Positions 35,847 through 44,999 of a DNA stretch of 64,000 nt are shown piece after piece (within the stretch, counting starts at the first letter, position 1; the number at the start of each line of letters is the position of its first letter). Source of the DNA: Oxytricha trifallax (lineage: Eukaryota > Ciliophora > Spirotrichea > Sporadotrichida > Oxytrichidae); assembly GCA_000711775.1 (NCBI GenBank), contig ARYC01000822.1:1-64000 (forward strand), given 5' to 3'. The notes beneath the pieces are model-generated. The model saw only the letters and a program-made list of their open reading frames with translations, made no database searches and had not been told where the DNA came from. The position numbers and the translations under genes were made by a program.

Positions 35847-37295
35847 TCACTCAAAATGCACTTTTGGATCATGTGGTAGAGGCCTGAAGTTTATCTTACT
35901 TAACCACAACTCTATCTGCTCTATTGATATGTCTGATCTTGAGTTTGGTTTTATTATTATTGACTCTGCCATTTGTTTCATTGATTGAGATACTCTTGTT
36001 TTGTCAATAAATTGCTTTATTCTTTGTTTGGCATCCTTCTCGCACCTTGTAGAGTAGTATTCATTGCGCGGCATATCGCACTCTATGATTATTGCTGCCA
36101 TAGCCCACACATCCCATTGAAAGTCACCATCTCTCCAGTCTTCTCTTTCTGGATAATAGCCTGGAGTTCCCATAACACTTCCAAGCCTTGATACTTCCAC
36201 TCTTAATGATCTGTTGAAATCAATAATTGTTACTGTCACGGGTGAAAAGTTCAACATTATATTCTCAGGCTTGAGATCCCTGTGAACAAAGCCTAACTTA
36301 TGAAGTTCTTTGATACCTTGAATAGCTTAGGTTGCTATTAATGCAAGCTATCTATGATTTCTTTGATCAGATATGAAATCTCTGAGTGTCATTTCAAAGA
36401 GTGGTAGTCTGAAAGCCACATGATCTTTGGCTAGGAGAACAGCATCTAGCTTTATTAAGTATTTGCACTCTTTAAACTTAGCCTGAGTGAGTACTTAATA
36501 CTCATTAGTAAACTCCATTTAATATTTATCATCACTAAGGAGATAGTTGAAAGGATATACCTTGTAAGCATACTGATGATCCTTAATAACTTTCTTGTCA
36601 TAGGAGTCCTCTAGAATTAGGTAGCTTTAGAGAGAAGTATCTAAATCAATCTATGCTAGTACTGGAATTTTCTTGTATTATATTTTAATCATGATTTTAG
36701 TGACCTCTGATGCTAAGAGGTTGCGTGCAATCCTCACATACTCTGATTCGCTTGCTTGTTAAAGCTCAGCAGCTTAAAGAGGTTCCCTTGCTTTTCTTTT
36801 GTTGAGCAACTTCAGTTGAGTGTCTTAATCTTCAACTTCTATCTCTTTCTTGTGGGCTTTTAAAAGATGCTTCTTTAAGTCTCTTGTATGAGAGTACTGC
36901 TTATGGCACTCAAAGCAATCATACTTTCCATCAACTTTGTCATGCTTTAAGTAAACAGTAGGCTTAGCTTCCTTATGGACCTTCATATGCCTGTACCAGC
37001 TAGACTTATAAGTGAAGTCTCTTTCACACTTCTCACAAAAAAATACTTCAACTTCATCTGCTTACATAGAAACTTCATTTCTAACTTTCTCCTCCTCTCT
37101 GTCTCCGACACACTTGTTTGCCATTAATTTTCTATTATTAATTTCTATTTTAATAACAGAGACCTCAAGTGATAGCTCTGGTTGTTCTTTAAGTGAGTTC
37201 ATCTCACAGCTATCACACTTTTTATTGCTGCCAAAGGTAAGTCTCATTTAGTTTGATGGAAGTGCTGTTGTTTTTCTTAAAATGTTAGCGCTCAT
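35847..37295 (-). CDS. TBE 57-kDa zinc-finger/kinase-like protein, intact (copy C)
   Basis: 482 residues, ATG 37293-37295 to TGA 35847-35849, no internal TGA; many Gln are TAA/TAG. Two C2H2 fingers: C87-X2-C90-X12-H103-X3-H107 (CEKCERDFTYKSSWYRHMKV) and C127-X2-C130-X12-H143-X4-H148. An acidic/Gln linker is followed by a protein-kinase-like domain from about residue 235: AYKVYPFNYL (Lys245), EFTNEY (helix-C Glu), FVHRDLKPENIML (Asp340), TIIDFNRSLR (Asp359, DFN in place of DFG), TPGYYPEREDW and QWDVWAMAAIIIE. This is the known three-gene TBE architecture; the kinase activity has not been shown. DFN may alter metal binding. It could regulate transposition or bind element DNA. Transcribed away from the middle gene across a 565-bp shared region. 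Confidence 0.95.
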
Positions 37296-37860
37296 ATTTA
37301 AATTTGAATTTAAAATTATAAAACTGCCTCTATAACTGAGAGCTTATATGAGAGCTTTGCAAGTCTACAAGTTTCAAGGGAGGTTCTTGGAGTACTAGAG
37401 AAGAAATATGAGTGTTAAGAGACGATCCAGCTCTAAATATGGGTGAGGAAGTAACCATTTTTACTTTCAATAATAAGTTGATTATAGTACGTACCGATTT
37501 AGGAGGTGCACCTAATTAAGTACGTACTGCTTTAGGAGGTATTTTGTGATTTTATGATTAAAATTAGGGTGCTCCTAATTAAGTACTAGCTTTAATTAAT
37601 GCTCCTAATAAAGTACTAGCATTTTAGGAGCTGCTCCTAATTAAGTACGTACCAATTTAAATTTAAAAATATGGAACTATAACAGTAGAAATTGATATCA
37701 ATCTCTCAAGTTTGAAACCAGTTCTCAAAACCTTCTCCATATCCTTCTTAGAGGTTGACCTCCTATAGGATGCCCATATTTAATAGTAAGTTTTACAGAG
37801 GTATATAATTGAAATCAATAAACTTAAATTTGAATATCATTTCTTAGATCTGTAAACAAG
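37296..37860. promoter_or_regulatory. divergent intergenic region of TBE C with GTACGTAC-type palindromes
   Basis: 565 bp between the divergent 57-kDa and middle genes. 37480-37660 holds repeated GTACGTAC, TTTAGGAGGT and CTCCTAATTAAGTAC motifs in both orientations. Position implies both promoters. The motif set is specific to this copy. Confidence 0.55.
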
Positions 37861-38637
37861 ATGGAGTCAATGAATGATGCAATGAAAAGAGTGCAAGCAC
37901 AAGAATTGATTCAAAGATTTAGAAGCAAGGAGGATTTGCATCGCTACCTGGTGCAGCAAGGTAATGAACTCATAGTAACTAATCTTGATTATGTAGTTGG
38001 TTTGTTCCTGCCAACGATGGAAGGTACTAAAATTTCATTTCTAAGAGCAATACTCTGCGAAGAGAAGAAAGCTTTGAAAACTTAAGATGTAAAGTTTGCA
38101 GAGATTCCAAACTATCCAGAGATTTCAGTGACTAACTTATATGATGATGCTATGAACGACCCAGAGGTTTCGCAGTACCTGCCTACTAAGAAGCAGTTGT
38201 CAAACAAACTACCTGAAAGAAACTATTTCTTTGGCATACTTGCAACAATTAAAGGTGATTACTTGAAAGAAATTATTCAAGAATCTCATAAGAAGAGGTA
38301 CAGCATCTCTTCAGAAGATAAGGACAAACAAGGGATCAAGATAAGTGAGAAGCTGCAGAAGCACCCTTATATTTCTAGTAAGATTTGTAGCTTAACTCTT
38401 TAGAAAAATCTGGAACTGGCATCTTCTTGATGAAGGAATAGAGCAAGCTTCACAGAGAGCGAAAGTCGCAGACAAAGTATGAAGTTAGCAAGAGACTTTA
38501 TTCAAATATTTAGCCTCCAGAGTCGATGAACATAGATGCAGGAGCTGGCAGCAAGAGAAGAAACTTAGGAGGAGGGAAGCAAGAAGTAGAAGAAAAAGAA
38601 AGAGAAGCCAGCTCCCTCAAAAGATTTTTAAATGTGA
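37861..38637 (+). CDS. TBE middle ('22-kDa') gene with two candidate introns (copy C)
   Basis: ATG 37861 (MESMNDAMKRVQAQELIQRF). Unspliced, the frame runs 189 codons to TGA 38428-38430, about the reported 22 kDa. Conserved stretches: GLFLPTMEGTKISFL, EIPNYPEISVTNLYDDAMND, YLPTKKQLSNKLPERN, HKKRYSIS. Candidate introns 37961-37996 (36 nt) and 38378-38403 (26 nt) share GT..AG ends with the other copies. Splicing the second joins HPYISS to KKSGTGIFLMKE and continues through MNIDAGAGSKRRN. The Lys/Glu tail after ~38575 is one base off relative to copies A and D, so the frame misses TGA 38635-38637 and would read on to 38870. Role unknown; no DNA-binding motif recognised. Confidence 0.85.
37961..37996 (+). 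other. candidate 36-nt intron 1 (copy C)
   Basis: Begins GTAATGAACTC, contains TAACTAAT (branch-like) and ends TTATGTAG. Its length is a multiple of three, so the frame is open with or without removal. The 12 encoded residues are the least conserved of the protein. Confidence 0.6.
38378..38403 (+). other. candidate 26-nt intron 2 (copy C)
   Basis: Begins GTAAGATTTG and ends TAACTCTTTAG with a branch-like TTAAC. Length 26 nt, so retention changes frame. Excision restores the frame conserved in copies A and D. Confidence 0.72.
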
Positions 38638-38646
38638 CTTATATAT

Positions 38647-39708
38647 TCATTAACTTAACTACAAATATTTATATGCATTCACTCTCCCTTCTTTAGCACA
38701 CTTTTAAGCCAATAAATTATCTACTCTCTTCGCTGAGCTTTTAATAAAGTCTACTGTATCGATAGGTAGGTCATGCATCAAGTGGTAGAGCAGCAGTTTC
38801 TTGTAATGGCCTTTTAATATACCCCAGTAGAACTCAATTCCATTAAACTGTGGACTGTAAGGTACGTTGAACACTGGCGTTATTCTAAGTTGTTCATAAC
38901 TCTTCCTTGTTTCTTTAGTCTTATGAACAGAGAGATTATCAACAAACAGTATAATCTCTTATTCAGGGTACTTCTCCCTCAGCTGTTCTAAGAACTTAAT
39001 ATACTGCTCTGTCTTAATAGAGCGAGGATGAATAAGATAAGTTTCTAAACCAGCATCCTCGCTAATACCTCCAAGAATTGCCATTGTTTATACCTTGACT
39101 TTCTAGTCATATACTTCTATGTTGCTATGTCTCTTATACCAAGACTTCTAGATGAAAGTGTTGAATGTAAACACAGCCTCATCAGCATGAATAAACTTAA
39201 TATTATTCTATTAGGCTCTCTGCATTTAATTATAAATATAATTTAAGTTGTTGTTGTAAAATGGCAGAGTGAAATCAATTACTCTCTTGATACGATTAAC
39301 ACCTTTGTAAGAGATACCATTTCGTTTATAGATGTTGGCTATAGACTAAGCAGAGATCTTCAACTCAGGGAACTGGCGGTGAAACACAGTAGCTCGTTGG
39401 TCGAGAGAGAAGTGAGCACAATACTTCAAATTTTTTTCATTAATAAGATAGTCAATATGCTTCTATTGAAACTTTGACTTCCTCTAAGGCATAGAATTCA
39501 GCTTTTATTGCTTAAGTTATACTGCTATAAGGCAGTGGGAGCGAACAGTTGAAGGACTTCGCTTTAAGAGCAGTGCAATTGACTTATAATTAAGTACTGG
39601 TTTGACTTACTCACTGTATATATCACATCCAAATCGCAGTTTAAACACTAAATCTATATACTCCTCATCATAAATAGACCCCAAAAGCTTGCTATTTTTG
39701 TCTCGCAT
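38647..39708 (-). CDS. TBE 42-kDa DD34E transposase, intact (copy C)
   Basis: 353 residues, ATG 39706-39708 to TGA 38647-38649; every codon was checked and no TGA interrupts it. An N-terminal helix-turn-helix-like stretch (YKSIALLLKRSPSTVRSHC) precedes the catalytic core. The triad is Asp176 (FIHADEAVF), Asp257 (LFVDNLSVHKT) and Glu292 (SPQFNGIEFYW), with 34 residues between the last two. This is the DD34E spacing of the IS630/Tc1/mariner superfamily, to which TBE transposases are assigned. It would cut and paste the element at the C4A4 ends. TBE transposases are also implicated in germline DNA elimination in Oxytricha (known from the literature, not shown here). Nearly abuts the convergent middle gene. 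Confidence 0.97.
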
Positions 39709-39792
39709 TTAATTAATAACCCCAACCCCTAACAAATTCCCTACAAATCAAAGCACTTATAAACCTCATTAAGGGGTTTTGGGGTTTTGATT

Positions 39793-40200
39793 GAGGCGTT
39801 AAATATCTAAATATTTTAAATAAAGTCATACATAGGACATAAGTCAGACAAAATCAGTTTTCACAATTTCAACCTATTAATTAGTAAATAAAATAAGTTA
39901 GATTGTTTTGCATCTTTAAGAACACCTTATCTGAAATAAATATTTCAGATTCTTAGAAACAATGAATATATTTTTATAAACAGCAAAATATCAAAATTTA
40001 ATTATCTTTATTCTTTAAACCTAACCAGATATCAAACTTAGTCTATTAATCTAGGAGAAAATATTTTACTAAGGTCAATTTGTTAAATTTAAGTTAGCAA
40101 ATATATGGATAAATTAATTGTTAAACCAAGTTTCCAAAATAACTTTATTCAGTTAAATTAGAGAAGTAAATATTTTTAAAATTGAAATTTTTAATGATTA
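39793..40200. other. AT-rich spacer
   Basis: No supported gene between TBE C and the repeat-like stretch at 40.2 kb. Confidence 0.5.
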
Positions 40201-40440
40201 ATATAAAGTTTAAACAAACTTTTTTCTGTTTCGCTTTGTCAATTAGTGAAAACTTGTTCAGAGAGTTAAGCTGTGCTTTACTGATGAAGTTTTACGGATT
40301 TCTTTTTACTTTATGACTTTATTGTTGCGGAACGCCACATCAACTAGCTAAGATAAGTCTTCTTCATGACAAAGATTTATGGTTTTACATAAGTATTAAA
40401 TAATGAATAAGTAAAATTTAAATTGAGAATACCCATTTAC
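40200..40440 (+). repeat. diverged dispersed repeat related to 12.6-12.86 kb
   Basis: GCCACATCAACTAGCTAAGAT and the following TATTAAATAATG and AAATTTAAATTGAGAATA can be aligned with 12765-12870. Its GC is above background. The relation is by eye and weak outside this core. Confidence 0.35.
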
Positions 40441-40569
40441 GTTACGAATAAAAAGTTAGAAATTACATTTTCACATTTAATTCAGATAAATATCATTTAA
40501 GGCTTTTGATAACAAAATAAAAAATGACAGGCCTTTAATATATCAATTTAATTGGAGGTCGTAAATAAC

Positions 40570-43120
40570 TTGATAAATTAGAATATGCGAAATGTATATC
40601 GCTTCTAAATTCGTTTTTTCTCTTTCTGAATCTTTGTTTCTCTGTTCTCACTTTTTCTATCACCTTCATCTTATCCATCTAGCAGTAAGTCAGGAATAAA
40701 TTATGAATGTATCCCTTCAAGTTGTTGTCATTGGAAAATTTCTTCTTTTCGCCTGCAATTTTGATCCATAGATGAATAGGAAATTTTCAATTTCTTTTAA
40801 ATTCTCATCCATCTCACTGAAACCTTTATCACATAATATATATTCTTGTACTAACTTAGCACACTATTTGATTTTTTGAAAAATGTTTTCCAATATTTCT
40901 TCCAGACAATCTAAACAAATTATCTCTCTGCTTTTAATACTATTTTAAATTTTTGCCATTTTATCATATTTTTCTATTTTATTTTCTACTCTATATCATC
41001 ATATTAAATGATCTTCCATTCTCAATAATGGAGTTGGCAAAAGTCCATATTTAATATTATATAGTATTTTTAAATGTTTATTGAGTCAGTATTTTTCTTA
41101 TGAGATTTTGCTATATTTTAATTAATTCAATATAAAAAAGAGCCATCATTCTGAAATCTTTCGAATAGTTCATTCAATTTGTTTCCTACTTATTAATAGC
41201 TTTATCTTTGTATCTAATACCACTGTTTCCTAAATTAGCTCATTCCCTTGTTTGATATGCCTTTGAAACAATATGAATTTATTATTGGAAATATATCAAA
41301 ATAGATAAATATATCAAAATCAAAATGGTAAACTTAACATGGTGTCGCTTGAGCTGCTTTTTACTCACTAAAAGTTGCAAGTAAAAAAATCATATCTACA
41401 AATATAATAATTCAACAATATCTATAAGCAGGAGGAAATTGAGCGACACTAGACTGAGGACTCAAAGGGCTTGGACACAAAATATTAAAAGCAGAAAGGA
41501 TTAGTAAATGGTGACATCTATGAAGGATAATGGAAGAATAATATAAGCTGTTCCGATATATCTCTTCTAATAAAGTTAAACCTAATACCTAATATATTAT
41601 AAATTTTCATTTTTCATTAGAGACTTACTCTTATTTTTCATAAATGCCACACATCCGTTATTTTTACTTGTGTCATTTTCTTATAGCAGTCTCTATCCCT
41701 TTCAGTTTTATCATCTAATTCTTGAATTTCTTTTACGCTTCTTTAACATCTTTATTGAATAAAAAATGGTCGACGACTTCCGAGTGTCTCAAATATTCGA
41801 TGTTTTCCAGTCTTTTTTCTGTCGGACCAATTTACTTCTCAATTTTAAGTCAATCTTTGTGATCAATTAATTAGTGAGAGTATAAAATATGCTAGTTTCT
41901 CATAGATTAATTACACTTTATCATCTTTTATTTTTCCTTTATCTATGGTTTCTTAAAATAAATGGTGTTTTGGGATAATTTCAAAGATCTATCAATCTCA
42001 ATTGATTTTTTTTACCATTTCGATACAATTTCAGAAAAAACCCTTTAATCTAACTCCTTTTCAAGAGGTATTTACCTATTCACATCTTTTTATTAGTGTA
42101 TTTCCAGTTTAATTTGCTTGTCTACCTTCAATTATTCTATTTAATCCTTCAAAAACACTAAAGACAAATAAGCGATATTATTATATTATAATAATTTATT
42201 TTAATTAATACTTACTATCGATTGCGAGCGAAGCGATCACCGAGGGGGTCAGGACTAGTGGACTAATGGAGCAAGAAAAAAAAATTTTGGGAATCACATA
42301 TAGGAAAATTTTTCAGTCGGTCCCCGAAGGCCTACATTTCTGATGTAAAAAATTTTCACAAACTGGCCCTAATAGGTTTTTGGAAAAATAATAGGAAAAA
42401 TAAAGATAGAAAAATTTCTAAAAAAAAGAATGTCTTTCCCCATCTTTAAAATGGGTCCCTATTTGATATAAAATTGATAGTAAGTATTAATTATTACCTT
42501 TAGTTGAGAATATTTAGTATATTAGAGATCTCCAATTAAATTTTAATCTCTTTTATTTAATTTCTCTAATTCACTAATTTATTTTATTTGATTGGTTTTA
42601 TTTTTCAATCTTGATTCTATTTTTGAAATCCATCTAATTAATTACTGTAACCTTGAATTTTTAATTATTTTTGATACAGTGTGAACCTGATCACTTTTTC
42701 TTTCCCTGTAGCTTTATTAAATCATTAATTCTTTGACCGAGAACTCCTTCTTTACATTTAAATTCTTCTATTAGCAAGCTTCTCCTACACCATTCAAACA
42801 CTTATTAATTATTTTTCAGTTGAATCTTATTTTTTTTATCAATATTTATATTTTGATCAACATTTCTTTTAATTATTTATAAAATTTTATAATTTTCAGA
42901 TCTCACAACTATATAGTATTTTTGGTATACTTTAATATGGATATTAAAACTGATCCAGTTTATTGTAGTTTTCTTTGTGATATTCATTTTTTTAGTTTTT
43001 ATATAGCCATTCATTATAATTTTTATTATTGATAGCATTCCACCATTTCTCATCATTCTTGCCATATCTAGTCGAAATGATTTAAATTTAACTGTGATTT
43101 CACATGTTTTCTAATAAATT
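40570..43120 (-). pseudogene. long decayed coiled-coil-type gene, minus strand, split by a TIR element
   Basis: The minus strand carries protein-like blocks from about 43120 down to 40570. 43065-42691 is one 124-codon frame ending VLGQRINDLIKLQGKKK. 42640-42495 includes RWISKIESRLKNKTNQIKQI and SELEKLNKRDQNLIGDLQY. 42170-41640 includes EIQELDDKTERDRDCYKKM. 41260-41050 includes KQGNELIQETVVLDTKIKLL. 40970-40700 includes NKIEKYDKMAKIQNSIKSRE and ENIFQKIKQCAKLVQEYIL. 40698-40570 is basic and includes MDKMKVIEKVRTEKQRFRKR. Heptad-like charged helices dominate. At least six TGAs or frame changes are present. The 42202-42493 element lies inside it. Family not recognised; possibly a germline-limited gene. 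Confidence 0.55.
42202..42493. mobile_element. MITE-like element, 292 bp with 21-bp TIRs
   Basis: TAATTAATACTTACTATCGAT at the left end and its reverse complement with one mismatch at the right end (ATTGATAGTAAGTATTAATTA). The interior has higher GC than the surroundings and no coding, including GCGAGCGAAGCGATCACCGA and CAGTCGGTCCCCGAAGGCC. It separates two blocks of the same decayed minus-strand gene, which suggests insertion or an IES. No clear target duplication beyond TA/TTA. Confidence 0.75.
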
Positions 43121-44990
43121 AGCCCTTATTTATTTTATCAGTCTTAGTTTAACTGCTTTATTAAAATAAAAAACCATAAAAACAAGTTTACATCTATTAT
43201 GCATTCGAAAGATATTCCAACTCATTTTAAGCACTCCTTTTACGATTAAGAAACAATCATCAGAAATTTTCATTGATACTGATAGTCAATAAATATATAA
43301 TAAATCAAATGCTTTTTTTATGTTATAAACTCCTTTAATATTAAAAAGAACCAATCATCATAAAATTTAAATCATTCTACACAGCAATCTAATTTATCAA
43401 TTATCATTAAACTACTAGATTTAATTTTTAAAAAAGTGGGAAATTTTGCTAATAGCTAAGTTAAATAAGTAAATATTATTTCTCAAATAAGGAATAGATA
43501 TTATATCATTGAGGTTACATTTAAAAACCTAATTAAGCTCTATTTTCATTAAATTCCCAATTCTAAACTAAAGCAAATATATTATAAAAATATATTTTAC
43601 GATTTGTTTAATTTTCTTGGCTACATACACTTATACAAAGATAACATCAACTTTCTTGAGTATTTTATAATGAAAAAATAATAATTGAAATAAAACAATA
43701 TTAATTTATTAGAAAGATATAAATGCTCACTTAATAGGAATTTAATAAATTAAAAAAAGTTGAGAAGAATACAGTTTTAGTTTAAGTTTGGACTTGTCCT
43801 ATTAATGAGGGCAGACCAAATTAATCTACATCAAGCTTAAATATTATGATTAATAAAAAAACATAAAAAAGTTTTTTCTGAGAACGTCCAGGTCCTTAAG
43901 ATATTGCTAGATATAGCAAAAACATTTTGCTATAATTAAGATAATATTTTTATCAATTTCATAAAAAAGATATATCGAAATTACAAAAATAAGAATAAAT
44001 CTTGTAATATTTACATAAATAAAGGATTACTCAATTCTATTAAAAATAATTAAAAATTAAAATTTAATTATTTAAAAAATTATCATTAATATTAATAAAA
44101 TACTTTAATTTTCAAAAAATTATCAATTAAATTGTAAATTTAAATTTACTTTAAATTTAAAAATGAAGATTATTTGTAATTATTTCAGTTATGTTATTGA
44201 TAATTCGTAATTTAATTATTAACATTAATAAAAAATATTCCTTCATTAAATTTGTAGCTCATGCATTTCATCAAATTTAAAACAAAATTAAATGATTTTT
44301 TTAGATCCATCTTTAGGACACTTTAACGAGAATATAGAGGTAGATTACTGTAAAAAAGTTACAGATCTGAGAATTATGTTTTCTTAGATAATTTTGAGGA
44401 TTTATAGTATTTTTAAAATGGAATGTTTTTCATTCATATTTGAAAACTAAAGCAAAGTAAATTACTAAAATTACTCATTAACCAATTTCTTAATAGCTTT
44501 ATTATTTAAGTATAATTTCACCATTAACGTGTAAATAATAATATTATAAGAGATATAGTCTGATTACGAATATTAAGAGCTTCATGTTATTATTAGTAAG
44601 ACTTCTTAAAATGATCATAATATAATCAATTGAATAACTTTACTTGAAATAAAACTTATTCAAATCGATGATAATAATTAATTTAGATCACACCATATTT
44701 TTTTCTAATCTCCAGTTAGCAAATAAAAAGTTTATATAAATTATTAAATTACATATAAAAGACTCATATTTTGAATGAATAATAAAATTTAGAAATTGAA
44801 ATTTTACAATGATAAATCAAATTTCTTTATAATTTCTCATTTTGTTGATAAATTAAGAATTAAATACTTTTTTATTCACTTTCTAAAAATATTCCTTACC
44901 TTTTTATTTCATTCGATTGCTTTGTATCAGTTAAATATTACTTTTAATTTCAAAGATTTTCATGTTTTAATTATTTCATTTCTTTGATAC
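43121..44990. other. AT-rich spacer
   Basis: Mostly very AT-rich. A patch at about 44300-44455 (plus) is open in two frames and ends before GTAAATTAC; one reads DPSLGHFNENIEVDYCKKV. It might be a small MDS. The 63-codon plus frame at 44796-44987 is Phe/Ile/Lys-rich and not convincing. Confidence 0.35.
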
Positions 44991-44999
44991 ATTAGTGAT

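Larger units (their letters stand above)
35728..39789 (-). mobile_element. TBE transposon copy C (4062 bp, near-complete)
   Basis: Starts CAAAACCTCAAAACCCC and ends GGGGTTTTGGGGTTTTG, with terminal inverted repeats of about 78 bp and direct duplications ATT (35725-35727 and 39790-39792). Gene order from the left: 57-kDa (-), middle gene (+), transposase (-). I checked the transposase and 57-kDa frames codon by codon and found no TGA. The middle gene reads through both candidate introns and is off frame only in its Lys/Glu-rich tail. Best preserved copy in the window and a third sequence subfamily by its intergenic repeats. Confidence 0.97.

Noticed and set aside
35985-36191. Plus-strand ORF of 68 codons inside TBE C
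   Set aside because: Antisense shadow of the intact 57-kDa gene; the same applies to 37012-37251.
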